Part shown: one piece after another, positions 43,222 to 54,262 of the stretch
How the letters are laid out: every line of letters starts with the position of its first letter
Numbering within the stretch: position 1 is the first letter of the stretch
Made by a program: the position numbers and the translations under genes
Origin: Peromyscus leucopus
Lineage: Eukaryota; Chordata; Mammalia; Rodentia; Cricetidae
DNA: 64,000 nt
Assembly: GCF_004664715.2 (NCBI RefSeq)
Contig: NC_051069.1
Coordinates: 11,910,501-11,974,500 of the forward strand
Direction of reading: 5' to 3'
Notes under the pieces: generated by a model
Told to the model about the DNA's origin: nothing
The model's database searches: none
What the model saw: the letters and a program-made list of their open reading frames with translations, nothing else

Positions 43222-43412
43222 GGGGCTGGAAAGATGGTTCAGTGGTTAAGACTACTTGCTTCTCTTGCATAGGACCCAGATTTGGTCCCCAGTCCCCACA
43301 TCAGGCAGCTCACAACCATTTGTAATTCCAGTTCCAGGGAATCCTGTGCACTCTTCTGGCTTCTTCTGGCATGAGGCACATACATGGTGCATAAACATAC
43401 ATGCTGGGACTC
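43222..43412 (+). repeat. B2 SINE
   Basis: TTGGGGCTGGAAAGATGGTT, CACAACCATTTGTAATTCCA, GTTCCAGGGAATCC and a degenerate ACATACATG tail. Confidence 0.85.
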
Positions 43413-43483
43413 TAGAATCTAGATAACCCTACAGCTAAATCTCCAGCCCCAACAGTAAGAACCACATTTTGGAGATCAATGAA

Positions 43484-43682
43484 ACTGGCAGGTTAGTGGG
43501 TAGAATGCTTGCCTAGTACTCATAGAGCCCTGGGTTCGATCCCCAGCATTACATAAACCAGCCATAGCAGCACATGCCTGTAATTCCAGCACTTGGGAAG
43601 TGAAGGCAAGAGGATCAGAAATTCAAGTTTATCTTCAGCTACATAGTGAGTTCAAGGCCAGCCTGGACTATCTATATAAGAT
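43484..43682 (+). repeat. B4 SINE
   Basis: An ID-like head (AATGCTTGCCTAGTACTCAT, CTGGGTTCGATCCCCAGCAT) followed by the B1 half (CACATGCCTGTAATTCCAGC, GAGTTCAAGGCCAGCCTGGA). Confidence 0.85.
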
Positions 43683-43709
43683 GAAATAAGATAGGAAGGT
43701 AAGATGAAG

Positions 43710-43752
<43 letters not shown>
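43710..43752. repeat. (GT)n microsatellite
   Basis: About 21 GT units. Confidence 0.95.
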
Positions 43753-43754
<2 letters not shown>

Positions 43755-46736
43755 CACATGTGAAAGCAGATAGGTTGCAAGTGGGTGAGAGGAGCCCCCA
43801 ATTTCCAACAGTCTTCCCCAGGCCATGGCTACCAGGCTTCCCTGCTCACCTCACCCACAAGCACACATCCTATTCTTGCCTCTTTGAAAGCCACACTCCA
43901 GACTACACCTGAATTTGAATGGCTCATCCCAGGCTGCATTCCATAAAGCAAGCACTAGGTCGGAAGGCAAAAACCAGAGCAGCTGAGCTCTGGGCAGGCA
44001 GAATGCATAGTCAGCACATTGTCACCCTTTCTTCTAAGCAGTTCTGGATCCCGAAACGGCTGTCTGCACTAGATTCCTGACTTCTTCCTCCAAATGTACA
44101 TCGTGTCTGAATCTTGTATGTAGCCCCTAAATCTAGAAAAGACCCCAGAAACACTTTATGTGCCCCCGCGCGCCACTATAAATCACTGCCACCTCTCCAG
44201 GGTAGTGAGGGGGTGTGGCGGGTGAGCACGTGTCTCTTGGAGTCCAGAGCCAAGCCCCAGTTCCATCCCTTCACCTCTCTCTAATGAGGGAACAGGCCCA
44301 GCAGAAGAGGAATGTGCCCAGTTCCCAAACTGCATGGAAATGCAAGCTTGAGTCTCACCGCAAAGCAAAATAGATTAACTCCTCCTGGATTCCTGCATGA
44401 TCCTTTCCAGCAAAATACAGCTGTAAAGCCGCAGGCAAATCTTTCCTAAGTGGAATCACTCACGGCTTTGGCCTTTGATGGGAATTATTTGCGCAGACTC
44501 TGTCTGGGACGACCCCGAGGCTCAGCATCACAGACCCCCACGATGATGGGGGAAACGCATCTCGCCCCCACTAAAAGCAGCACAAGGTCCCCTGTTGCCC
44601 ATGTGCCGCCAGGTCAGACCGTGGGGGCGGCTGCCCATTTCTGCCCCAGCTTCCATCCCCCATTCCTCCCCACCCCCCAAACCCCCATGCCTGCTTCTCT
44701 CGCACTTCTGGGAATGCCTTTGAAGTCTGAAACCCTTTCTTCCTCTCCTGGGCCTAGTTGGATTGCAGCGCCCTACTTCCAGCTGGTGGGATCAGCCTGG
44801 TTGGAATCCCACCCAGGCCTGCAGCTGAAAACAGTGCCACTTGCTCTTGTGCACAGCGCCCCCTGCGGGCGGACCCCGGACCCCTTCCCTGAACAGCCCC
44901 GGTCCATCCTTCTGAAGCAGAGGTGAAGCCCACCCCCACAGCCGCAGATCTCGAGAACACAGGGAACAAGGGGCTTGGGAACCAAATGGGACTGGGCGCC
45001 TTGGAGCCTAGGGTGTCTGGGACACGTTCATCACCTCTGTGAGCACAGACAGAGGGCATTCCCAAACACCCCTCAAGCTGCTGTCAGGACCACACATGCC
45101 GCGGCAACCATTCCTTCCAGGCTGCCAGTCTCTCCAGCTCTCTGCCTCTACTTCCCCTTGGTCCATTGCCCAGCATTCTTCCCCTATCCCTGACACATGT
45201 AATCACAAAAATTCACGACTGAATTTCAAAGATCACCCCCACCAGCTCTACCTCCCACAGTCTGTACGCTATCTTCTACTTTGAAAGGTGACAGGTGGCA
45301 ATCAGCACAGACAGAAAAGCCAAATCTGCTCCTGAGAGAGCACCGGCCTGACTGCAGGTGAGCTCAGACAAACTGGAGAATGTGTGACCTCGGTTGGACA
45401 TCCCACTTGACACTCTCAAGGCCATTTCCTCCTTTAAGATAGGAGAGGATCTATGTAGACCTAGCACTTCTCTATTGTCTCCCAAACCCCAACACAGCAC
45501 AGCCAATGCATTGCCTCTCTCAGCTTCCCAAGATGGCACACACACATCCTTCCCACCCAGCCTTCCATTTGGAGTTAGCCAGGATCGTCACCAGATGACC
45601 TCAGAAGTGGGGAAGCACCAAGGATCTCTTGGGAACACTTTTGTCCTCTGTCCTCTCTCATCTTCCAAATCTCTCTGCACCCTGCCTAAAAAAAAAAAAA
45701 AAAAGAAAGAAAAAGAAACTCTCCACACTTACCAGAGCAGCTGTCCCGAAGACAGTCACTCCTTTCCTTCCAAACCTTCAGTGCGTCCTCAGAATCTTGG
45801 GGGTGGAGGGAACAACTGGAGCCCACAGAGATGGCTCTGGAAGTGTGCTGCCTTTGACTTTACACCTTGTACATCCTCCTTGGCTAAGGACACTCCCCCC
45901 TTACAGAGTGAGCATGCTGTCACTGACTAGCATCTGCTCCCATGACCCTCCCCCACCCCACATTCTCTGTGCCTCCAAGCTCCCTGTGCTCACTTCTGCT
46001 GCTTGCCCTAACTGCATTATATTAAAATGTAATTTGATGTTTTGTTGTTCCAATTAGTTGTCTGTCTTCCCTCTCTAAGTTGTGAACTCCTCAAGGGCTG
46101 TCTTATTCATCTCCAAATAACCTAGATGGCTCCTGGGATCTCCCAGCCCACTTAACTCTAGTTAAGATGAGCTTTGTGGCAGACACAGCTAATTGACTAC
46201 CCAATAGCTATTTTCCAACTCTTCCTTAATGGTTCACCTCTGATTTTATATGGAAGCAATATGCCCAACGAAAGTAATCTTCTCAGACTCTCTTGCAGCT
46301 AAGTACGGTCACGTGACCTACACCTGACAAAGTCACTGGCATTCCAAGGAAACTTTATGAAGGAAGACGGATTCATTCACCTGGTCTATTTTCCTCCTCT
46401 TCCTTTTTCTGAAATACAGGCAAGAAAGCTGGAGAGATAGCAGCCATTAAGCAAGGAGAACAGAAACCACATGCTCCTCAAGTACAGCAACTTAACCTTC
46501 GCTCTAGTCTTGGTTTCCTGTCTTTACCCTCACCACCTGTTGAGGAGTTGCTTAAGAGAAGACTCCTGGAACCCGGGTGACACCTCTGAGACACTATACC
46601 ATCCCATTGCCTGTTTAAACCACTCTCGAGAGTTCTTCTGTCACTTGTAGCCATAATACAAACACTGCTTCTTCATCCAAGAGATGTTCAAAGTCCTCCC
46701 TTGTCAAGATGTCTGAAAGTCCCCACCGAGCTCTTA

Positions 46737-46739
<3 letters not shown>
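43753..46739. other. Longest repeat-poor block, no gene supported
   Basis: Almost 3 kb with no young repeat. 44395-44620 has the look of conserved non-coding DNA. A 158-codon frame (44450-44926) has no domain. A 178-codon frame (45394-45930) runs through an A-rich tract (45687-45704) encoding poly-Lys. 46180-46460 resembles an old mammalian interspersed repeat I cannot name; it contains the 12-bp palindrome GGTCACGTGACC (46307-46318). Confidence 0.4.
44856..44870. promoter_or_regulatory. CTCF-like motif
   Basis: GCGCCCCCTGCGGG matches the reverse complement of the CTCF core (remembered as GCGCCCCCTGGTGG) at most positions. Occupancy is unknown. Confidence 0.3.

Positions 46740-46788
<49 letters not shown>
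46740..46788. repeat. (GT)n microsatellite
   Basis: About 24 GT units, uninterrupted. Confidence 0.95.
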
Positions 46789-46790
<2 letters not shown>

Positions 46791-46794
46791 CTCA

Positions 46795-46960
46795 GTGGTT
46801 TGTTCCTCAGGAACCCTTCATCTTGTTTTAGGAGACAGGATCCCACAATAGACTGGGGCTCACCACCCAGCTTTATATGCCGGTGCTAAGGTTCAAACTC
46901 AGATCCTCAGGCTCGCACAGCCAGCACTTTACCAGCTGATCCCTCTCCCTTGCCCTGACC
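46795..46960 (-). repeat. B4/B3-class SINE, old
   Basis: TTTTAGGAGACAGGATCCCA, GCTAAGGTTCAAACTCAGAT, CCTCAGGCTCGCACAGCCAG and TTTACCAGCTGATCCCTCTC are antisense landmarks. Confidence 0.6.
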
Positions 46961-47059
46961 TTGTATGCTAGTGATCAGAGGTCCCACTTGGATCCCATGC
47001 ATTTTCAGAGGACTAGTCCACTGTCATAATTCCACACTTGTAGATTTTAGAACTTTTAC

Positions 47060-47260
47060 TTATGTCTATGTGTGTGATCTGTGTGGGGGCATGTTCGTCT
47101 GAGCGCAAGTGTCTGTGGAGACCCGATGTGTTCGATCTCCCTGGAACTAGAGTTACAAGTGGTTGTGAGCCATCTAACATGAGTGCTGGGAACTGGACAT
47201 GGGCCCTCTGGAAGAGCAGGCAGTATGTGCTCTTAGCTTTGAGCCATCTCTCCAGCATCC
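47060..47260 (-). repeat. B2 SINE
   Basis: TCCCTGGAACTAGAGTTACA, AGTGCTGGGAACTGGACATG, GGCCCTCTGGAAGAGCAGGC and GAGCCATCTCTCCAGC follow antisense B2 order. Confidence 0.85.
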
Positions 47261-47738
47261 TTCCCTCTGGATTTGTGTTGAGGGATTAGGGGCTCTTCTA
47301 CTTATAAAAAGGGAGTTCTCTCTTCCCCTTCGTGCCTCATCCCCGATCCCTCCTTCTTATGCTAGCGTCACCCCTCTTGAGTTGAACCACTTTCCTCCAC
47401 CACACAATTCTGCTCTGATATTTTGACTCACCACAGGCTAAAATTAACCTGGCAAAGTGACCGTGAACCCAAACCTCTGACCATAAACCCGACCCTGCCC
47501 ACTTCTCATGGTCTGTTTTGGTTTGCCAGTGTCCTGTCACAGCAATGGAAAGCTAACAGATCTTTCCTCTGATCTTCTCTCCCAAGGCCTCAAAGGAACA
47601 CAGTCCAAAATCTTCTCATGTCCTCATGTTCAGCCTCTTAACCACCACAACTCGTCTTCATCTCCTAGACACACCCTCCCATTTCCCATTCTGTTTCAGA
47701 AATTCTCAAGAGGAATTCTGTTTGTCAAGGTCAAAACT

Positions 47739-47772
<34 letters not shown>

Positions 47773-48387
47773 CATGCTCCCCACATTTTCTACCACGTTC
47801 CATGAAGGTGGGCTGTATGGGCTGAGCTGGAAGGAAACTGAGTCACCCCTCTGTGTCAGACCCCTTCTGTGTGAGGCTGAGTGGAGGGACAGGTCGATGC
47901 TGGGACAGCTGTATATGCCATGAAAAGTCCCATGGCAAGTCACATGCAGTCTGGAAGCCCAGGTGTTTCCCATGAAGAGCTCAGGCTAGAGGTGGAGAGG
48001 ATTTAAATGCTCATCTTTTTTTCTCTTTTCTTTTTAGAAAAACTAAGAATGCTTTGGATTCACTTTATAAACTAGGGGATACTTTTGCACAGCCAGCTGT
48101 GACTTCCTTGACTGCAAGCTTGGAAGATGATACTATGAGTCTTTTCAAAACATGAACATCAGGGTGTTTTCAAATGACCTATACTGCATGATGTCTTTCC
48201 CCCTCTTCACTGCATTGCTTTGCTTCGCCATTTGCTCACGTTCTAACTTCTGATGACTAGTGACTACTAGCTCATTAATTATCAGGCTCTCTTTATTTCT
48301 AATACAGTACTTAGTGCTACCAGCTTCCCTACAAACACTGTAACATCGAGGCTGCAGCATCACCTTTGGATCCGTATTAGTCTGTCC
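47261..48387. other. Mixed single-copy sequence, no gene
   Basis: 47505-47560 contains a URR1-type fragment (TGTCCTGTCACAGCAATGGA). A run of about 33 Ts occupies 47740-47772. The rest is AT-balanced and unrecognised. Confidence 0.4.
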
Positions 48388-48598
48388 TTGGGCTGGGAAT
48401 ACGGCACAGTCAGTAAGGCACCTGGTATCCATGAAGCCCTGGGTTCAACCCCCAGCACTATGTAAACCAGCTGTGGTGGCACATGTCGCTTAGTATTGCA
48501 CTTGAAAAGGAGGATCAGAAGTTCAAGGTCATCTTCACCTATATAGCAAGTTCAAGATCAGCTTGAGCGACATCAGACTGTCTCCAAAAAAAAAATCT
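48388..48598 (+). repeat. B4 SINE
   Basis: CTTGGGCTGGGAATACGGCA, AAGCCCTGGGTTCAACCCCC, CAGAAGTTCAAGGTCATCTT and an A-tail follow B4 order. Confidence 0.8.
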
Positions 48599-49015
48599 AT
48601 TTATTAATATTTACTTCTAAATGTCATCTTATTTCTATTTTAATTTCTTTAAACCACAAGTTGTGAAGAACTGTTTCTTTGTCTAACTACCAAAGTAAGG
48701 AGTGGGGTGACTTCTCATCCCTGCAGCTATTGGCTTTAAACCTAGTGGGATTATGATCTGATATGTGGCCCAATCATAAACATCTTTTGAAAATTGTCGA
48801 GGCCTGTCTCATGATCAATTTCCATAACTGTTTCATGGGGGTATACTTGCAAAGAATGTGTGCCTAATAGGCTAAACTTCCTCTTCGTGTTATTCAAATG
48901 TTATGTATCTTTGTTGTTGATGTAACTATATGACCCAGTTAACAGGATATAAAAGTCTGTTTTGATCACGAATTTGTTGATTTATTCTTAAGATTCCATC
49001 CATGTTTACTTCTTT
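48599..49015 (-). mobile_element. Old L1 (L1M) ORF2 fragment, antisense
   Basis: GATTATGATCTGATATGTGG, TTTCATGGGGGTATACTTGC, AAAGAATGTGTGCCTAATAG and AAAGTCTGTTTTGATCACGA resemble the antisense L1 ORF2 stretch with AGAATGTGTATTCTG. It is highly decayed. Confidence 0.45.
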
Positions 49016-49152
49016 CTTTCTTTGTTTGAGACAGCATCTCACGCTATGCTAGCATAGAACTCACTATGTATCTCCAGCTAGAGTCTAACTCATGGCAGTC
49101 CCCTGCCTCAGCATGCTGAGAACTGAGATTGCTAGCCACCATGCCCAGCTTT
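49016..49152 (-). repeat. B1-like SINE in L1M
   Basis: TTTGTTTGAGACAGCATCTC, CACTATGTATCTCCAGCTAG and GCATGCTGAGAACTGAGATT, ending GCCACCATGCCCAGC. Confidence 0.65.
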
Positions 49153-49574
49153 GTTTCCTGTTTTAAGCTACTTTTTAAAGTTCCTATCAGTTTAGAGTTG
49201 TTGAATCTGTCTTATGTTTCCTGGAGGCTTCAGGGTTAAACGCTTGCCTGCCAGATGGTTGACTTTCGTGAGATGTCAGATCAATAGGGCTCTCGCTTCA
49301 TTCGCAGCGCAAGCCATTGAGGTATTCATAACTGAACATGTTATGAGTAGGTGTGGTCTGCCTGGAGGAAGGAAGGCAGTCTCTGGATTTTGAAGGATGT
49401 ATCTCCAGAGCTTTCCCTCCATCATGAGGTGAAGACCTCATGCCCACCACATCCCCACCATGGTGCTCTGCTTCATCAGAACCCAGAACAGTGGAACCAA
49501 GTGACCAGGTACCCAAACTGCTGGAGTAAGATGAACCTTTATCCCTTGACATGTTTCTGTAAGGTATGCACACT
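49153..49574. other. Unassigned sequence
   Basis: The left end may continue the L1M. The remainder is single-copy, with a 75- and a 91-codon frame on opposite strands and no domain. Confidence 0.35.
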
Positions 49575-50044
49575 ATGACAACACCAGCTGATCACTACAC
49601 ACCTACATGATGGCAAAGTCCTACAGTACTGACACCATCAAATGCTGACAAGGCAGTGGGGTGATGGCAACTCTCACTCACGCCTGGGACTAATGAACAC
49701 TAAAGGTGCAGCAACTTGGCAAGACAGTGTAGTCTTTTCTGATAAAAGCTGATAAATTCCTAACCATGTGATCCATTATCCTACTTCTTGGTATTTAGTC
49801 AAGTGAGGTACAATCTTATTTCCACTGAAAACACAGATGTGCATAGCAGCCCAAACTCTTAAATACAACCAGGATGCATTTCAACAAGAGGATAAACAAA
49901 TAAACAGGCATATCAGATGGTGGTTATAATTCAGTATCATAAAAATAAACGTATTAGGTCATAAAAAGATATGGAGGAACTCTCAACATATATTATTAAG
50001 TAGAAGAAGGCAGTCTGAAAAGCCTACATAGTATATGATTCCAA

Positions 50045-50529
50045 CAGCTCAGCCCATGATGGACCCAATGTATGATGGTGGTCTCAAAAGACTGGAGTGG
50101 ATCTGAAAAGTCTTATCTCTTAGTGATTCTCCACTAGTATGATGCCTTAGAGAAGTACAATGCATATTTGTAATAATGTTGGTACAAGCAAACCTGTTGC
50201 TGTAAGTCATACAGACAGCTGTGTGCAATATGTAATGCCTGCTACTGATAATAACTATGTCACTGATTTATGTAATTACCACACTCTTCATTTTGTTATT
50301 AGGGTATTACTTCTACTAGAGTGTTCTGTCTAGTAGCATCTTGTGTTTCTCTGTCAGCAGTCTCCCTCTGCTCTTGTTTACCAAGTCTCTCGATGGCATC
50401 AAAGAAACCATGTTGCATAATTGATCTCCCCCATCTAGGTTTGTGCAAGGACTCCCCATGATATCTGCACAAAGGCAATGCCTACCACTGCATTTCTCAG
50501 AACACATTGGTTGTTAAGCAATGTACAAC
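50045..50529 (-). mobile_element. TcMar-Tigger-type DNA transposon remnant
   Basis: The right end (TCTAGGTTTGTGCAAGGACT, GCATTTCTCAGAACACATTG, GTTGTTAAGCAATGTACAAC) and left end (GTATGATGGTGGTCTCAAAA) match the two termini of a mammalian Tigger-class MER element whose TIR I recall as starting CAGTCATGCGTC. Subfamily not resolved. No transposase frame survives. Confidence 0.65.
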
Positions 50530-50575
50530 TCAATTTAACATTTTGGAAGAGGCGAAACCATAGAGACAGTTAAAA

Positions 50576-50586
50576 GGTCAGCATTT
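50576..50586. repeat. Left target-site duplication of the young L1
   Basis: GGTCAGCATTT here is repeated exactly at 51233-51243 on the far side of the L1 and its tail. Confidence 0.85.
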
Positions 50587-51187
50587 AAATGGATGGAACT
50601 AGAAAAAATCATCCTGAGTGAGGTAACCCAAACCCAGAAAGACAGTCATGGTATGTACTCACTCATAGGCGGATTCTAGATATAAAATAAAGAACAATCA
50701 GACCACAACCCATAGAACCATAGAGGCTATATATATAGCACGGAGGTCCCTAGGACGACTGTGGCTTATAATAAATTTCAGTTTTACTCAATTATTGAAA
50801 AAAAATAGCCAAATGAATGGAAACACATGAACTATGAACCAAAGGCTGAGGGGCCCCCAGCTGGATCAGGCCCTCTGAATAGGTGAGACAGTTGATTGGC
50901 TTGATCATTTTGGGAGGCAACTAGGCAGTGGGACCAAGTCCTGTGCTCATTGCATGAGTTGGCTGTTTGAAACCTGGAGCTTATGCAGGGACACTTGGCT
51001 CAGTCTGGGAGGAAGGACTGGACCTGCCTGGACTGAGTCTACCAGGTTGATCGCAGTCCTCGGGGGAGGACTTGTCCTGGAGGAGGTGGGAATGGGGGGT
51101 AGGCTGGGGGTAAGGGGAGGGGGTGGGAGGGGGGAGAATAAAGGAACCCATGGCTGATATGTAGAACTGAATGGTATTGTAAAATCA
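50587..51187 (+). mobile_element. Young 5'-truncated cricetid-type L1
   Basis: It starts inside ORF2 (AAATGGATGGAACTAGAAAA, ATCATCCTGAGTGAGGTAAC). It contains the 3'UTR landmarks CAGCTGGATCAGGCCCTCTG, GAGTTGGCTGTTTGAAACCT, a G-rich polypurine tract (51055-51135) and AACTGAATGGTATTGTAAAA. It carries only the last part of ORF2, with no intact reading frame. Confidence 0.9.
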
Positions 51188-51188
51188 T

Positions 51189-51232
<44 letters not shown>
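51188..51232. repeat. (AT)n palindromic tail of the L1
   Basis: 45 bases of almost pure AT occupy the place where the L1 poly(A) tail is expected. It can fold on itself as a cruciform. Confidence 0.9.
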
Positions 51233-51580
51233 GGTCAGCATTTGCCAGGGGCCCATGTGTAGATAGTAAATGATTCGGGGATGGGGGCAGTAAAACAACC
51301 GAGCATGAGCAACAGTGGATGAACCATGCCATCACATCTGTCAAAAACATAGAATGTGCAGCAACTTGGTGTAAGCTGTGCACTTACTTCAGTTGACAAT
51401 AACATTGATGGTGTAGGTTCATGGATGGTGATGGAGGAACTTTGTGGCAGGGATGCTAATAGTGGGGGAGGCTGTACACTGCGGGTATGGAAAAGCTGAG
51501 AACTCTCTGTGCTTTCTGGTCAATTTCCCATAACACTAAATCTGCTCTAAAAATATTCTATTCTTTAAAAAGAAAAAGAA

Positions 51581-53149
51581 GAAATTGGTGTGCCCCATTG
51601 ACTTGCAAACAACTCAGAAATCCCTATGGAGGCAGAGGGCCTAGGGGAATCATTGGAGGGATCTTCTTGCTCATACCTACAGGGATGCTGGACCCAAACT
51701 CCAACCCTGGATCTAACTGAAATGAAGACAAAGCGTCCAGGTCAAAACCTGAGTCCTTATAGAGAAATAGTGGTACCCTATAGCCTGGAACAGGAACATT
51801 TAAGGGTGTAAGTGGAAATGTGGCCATTAGATGCCCTGAATCATCAAGTCTAGAAGGAAGTCCCTCTTCTATGTGAAAAATAAGCAGCATCCTCGTATCT
51901 GAGTCAGGTACCTCCAAAATGATGTTTGACCCCCTCAGGGTCTTCCTTCACCATGACTTGTTGTCTTATGCCAAGAGCCAGGGTTAGGATCCAGTTCGAG
52001 CAGTGCATCCCAGTCCATCATCTAGAAAACAGCAGCTTATACCCAAAAGGACAGCATCACAGACTGGGGAGCACCACAAGAGCCACAAGGCAGTGGACAC
52101 TGGATCTTGAGAGTTTAGGCTTAGTATTGGCAAAAATGAGGCTGATAGTCTCTTGTATATATTGATGGGAAAGCATGGCGTGAGCTCAGGGTCGTAGATG
52201 GTAAGGGCTTTGGAGCTGGGTTGTTACTGAGGGCCTCCTCCAGCCCACAGCTAATGAAGGCCTGCAAACTGGGCAGTGGAGATGCTGGAGTATGCTTGCT
52301 GTAATTCTGAGGAAGTGGGGAATGCAAGAGTGGGTATGACCTATGAAAGCCTGGAGCTCATTTTGTTCCTTCTGGGAGTGAAAATGTTCAAGAAGAAATG
52401 GCACCTTCCACTGAACCTTCTGTGACGCGAGCTTCTGTGACTGTGGAGAGGGTAGGTCAGAGCCCAAGTATGATTTATCCAGGCTATCATTAGTCCCCTA
52501 AATAGCTTTCTTGCCCGCTTCTGTGTCAGACCTAACACCTTGGAACAAATAGATCAAAACTTTTTGGAAGGTAGTAAATTAACAAGACCCTGGTTTCTAC
52601 CAACCAAAGAGCTGAGCATGGCATCCCGTAGCATCAAGGCCTAAGCAGAGGCATCTCTGCTTTGTTTTAACCCAACTGTTCCGTGTTTCCACCAATGCAT
52701 TTGAGACGGGCCTTGATTGACAGCTGTCTTTGTTCTGCTGCAATAAAACCTTCAGCGAACCGTTACCACATGGGAGCAGGGAACATGGGTCATCTAAGTC
52801 TTTGTTCCTGGGTCTTGGTTACTCACATTTGTCTCCAGAATGAACTCTTATCATACCCTTTGAGAGGAGAGTTGTGTTTGTGCATTGACATCTCATGCTA
52901 GGGCCTGTGGATTGCTGACATTCTCTCATAAAAGGAGGTGGGTGCAAGTTTATTGGACTCTAAGTTGAGTCTCCAGCCACTACTTCAAGTCATTTGTGTC
53001 CAATTCTGCTCTGAAAACCTGGAGTCTTGGGGAGGTGGTAGGATATATAGGCTGAAGGAGACTATTGGAAGGGAGCTGTATGCAGCTATGGGGAGCTGTA
53101 GTCCATGCTGGGTGAAGATTTGGGTTTTTTTCAGGGGGGTGTGAAGAGC
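51581..53149. other. Unassigned sequence, possibly very old repeat
   Basis: A 97-codon minus-strand frame (51624-51917) and a 93-codon frame (52186-52467) have no domain I recognise. No SINE seen. It could be ancient repeat or unique intergenic DNA. Confidence 0.35.
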
Positions 53150-53284
53150 AGTTCAAGACAGGGTTTCTCTGTAGAGCCCTGACCATCCTAGAACTCACTC
53201 TGTAGACCAGACTGGCCTCGACTTGCCTCCTGAGTGCTGGGATTAAAGGTGTGCGCCGCCGCCGCGCCCGCCGCCGCCTGGCTT
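53150..53284 (-). repeat. B1 SINE with CG-rich trinucleotide end
   Basis: AGACAGGGTTTCTCTGTAGA, GAACTCACTCTGTAGACCAG and GAGTGCTGGGATTAAAGGTG are antisense B1. The 5' end of the element (53251-53279) is expanded into GCC/CGC triplets. GGGTGAAGA occurs on both sides (53110-53118 and about 53285), a possible target duplication. Confidence 0.8.
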
Positions 53285-53789
53285 GGGTGAAGACTTTTTC
53301 GTGTGGCTTCCTAGGGTCACCCATGCTCTGTCATAAGCCCAACAAGTTCACTGGTTCCCCAGAGGTAACTTTGGTTTGTCACTGGGACTTTAGAAGGAGT
53401 AAGTACAAGCTGTTTACATCTCCTCAGGGAGATTCCTCATAACATCACCCACTATGAAGCAATAAACATAGCCCTGAAAGAAGGACCTTCTGAAGCTCAG
53501 TGGTGATCACTGTTCTCTATGAGACGGAATGGAAAGTAGCAGATGCTGCCAGTGACCTGGGGCCCCCAGGATCCTAACTGCGGATAATGGGAATCCCAGA
53601 AAGACTGATGCTGGGACAGCATTGAATCAGCAGCAGTGAGACAGACGTGATTACTCTAATAGACAGTGAGGCTGGAACAACAATCAGGCTGCCTGACCTT
53701 CAGGGAGCTCGGCGATTGTCAACTGGCCGTGCTGATCTGAGGGGGCACGGTTGACGGTTGACTAGTTTGATTTCACTTACACAACTTCC
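53285..53789. other. Single-copy sequence, no gene
   Basis: Nothing recognised on either strand. Confidence 0.35.
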
Positions 53790-54040
53790 CCTAATAAACC
53801 CATTGTGAGCTAACTGAAGCTGGCGTCAGCTGCCGTAAAGGAAAAATGGCAATCCCACATCCAACTTCCAACACTGGGTGAGCGCACAGATCTGGGCCCA
53901 TGTTTGAAGAAGAAGCCGGACTCTCTAGGATGAGACCCCATGAAGCCATCCCAAGCAGACATGATCAACCACTTTCCTTCATAAGAGTTGTCATGGTCAT
54001 GGTGCCTTTTCACAGCAGTAGAACACCAAGACAGGTGTGA
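53790..54040 (+). mobile_element. URR1-type rodent repeat, 3' part
   Basis: GATGAGACCCCATGAAGCCA, CTTTCCTTCATAAGAGTTGT and CATGGTCATGGTGCCTTTTC then CACAGCAGTAGAAC follow the 3' end of the family. Confidence 0.55.
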
Positions 54041-54134
54041 TCCATGTTTTGGGCTCTCATCAGTTTCCTATCTGGGATGAAGAGATGTTTTTCCGCACCT
54101 CCCTCGAAACAGTGTCACAATCCTGCAGCATCAA

Positions 54135-54262
54135 TGTGAAACAGAACACAGTTGACTAGAGAGAGGGAGCCGGAGGCCCTAATCCTGGTTCTTCTCCAGC
54201 CAGCCAGCTGCATGAACTTGGGAAAGCCCCAGGCCTCTCGCCATCTAGGCTGCTTAGTGTGA
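54135..54262 (+). repeat. MIR-like ancient SINE
   Basis: GAGCCGGAGGCCCTAATCCT, GCATGAACTTGGGAAAGCCC and AGGCCTCTCGCCATCT follow MIR order. Confidence 0.5.

Larger units (their letters stand above)
49575..51580 (+). mobile_element. Old L1M 3' end hosting two later insertions
   Basis: L1 ORF2-end words run 49575-50044 (CAAATGCTGACAAGGCAGTG, TATTTAGTCAAGTGAGGTAC, ACAAGAGGATAAACAAATAA, AAGAAGGCAGTCTGAAAAGC). They resume at 50530-50586 (GGCGAAACCATAGAGACAGT). The 3'UTR is at 51244-51580 (GTAGGTTCATGGATGGTGAT, CTGCTCTAAAAATATTCTAT). A Tigger-type element and a young L1 split it. Confidence 0.8.

Noticed and set aside
45394..45930. 178-codon plus-strand frame
   Set aside because: Runs through an A-rich tract encoding poly-Lys and has no recognisable domain; another frame of similar length overlaps it.
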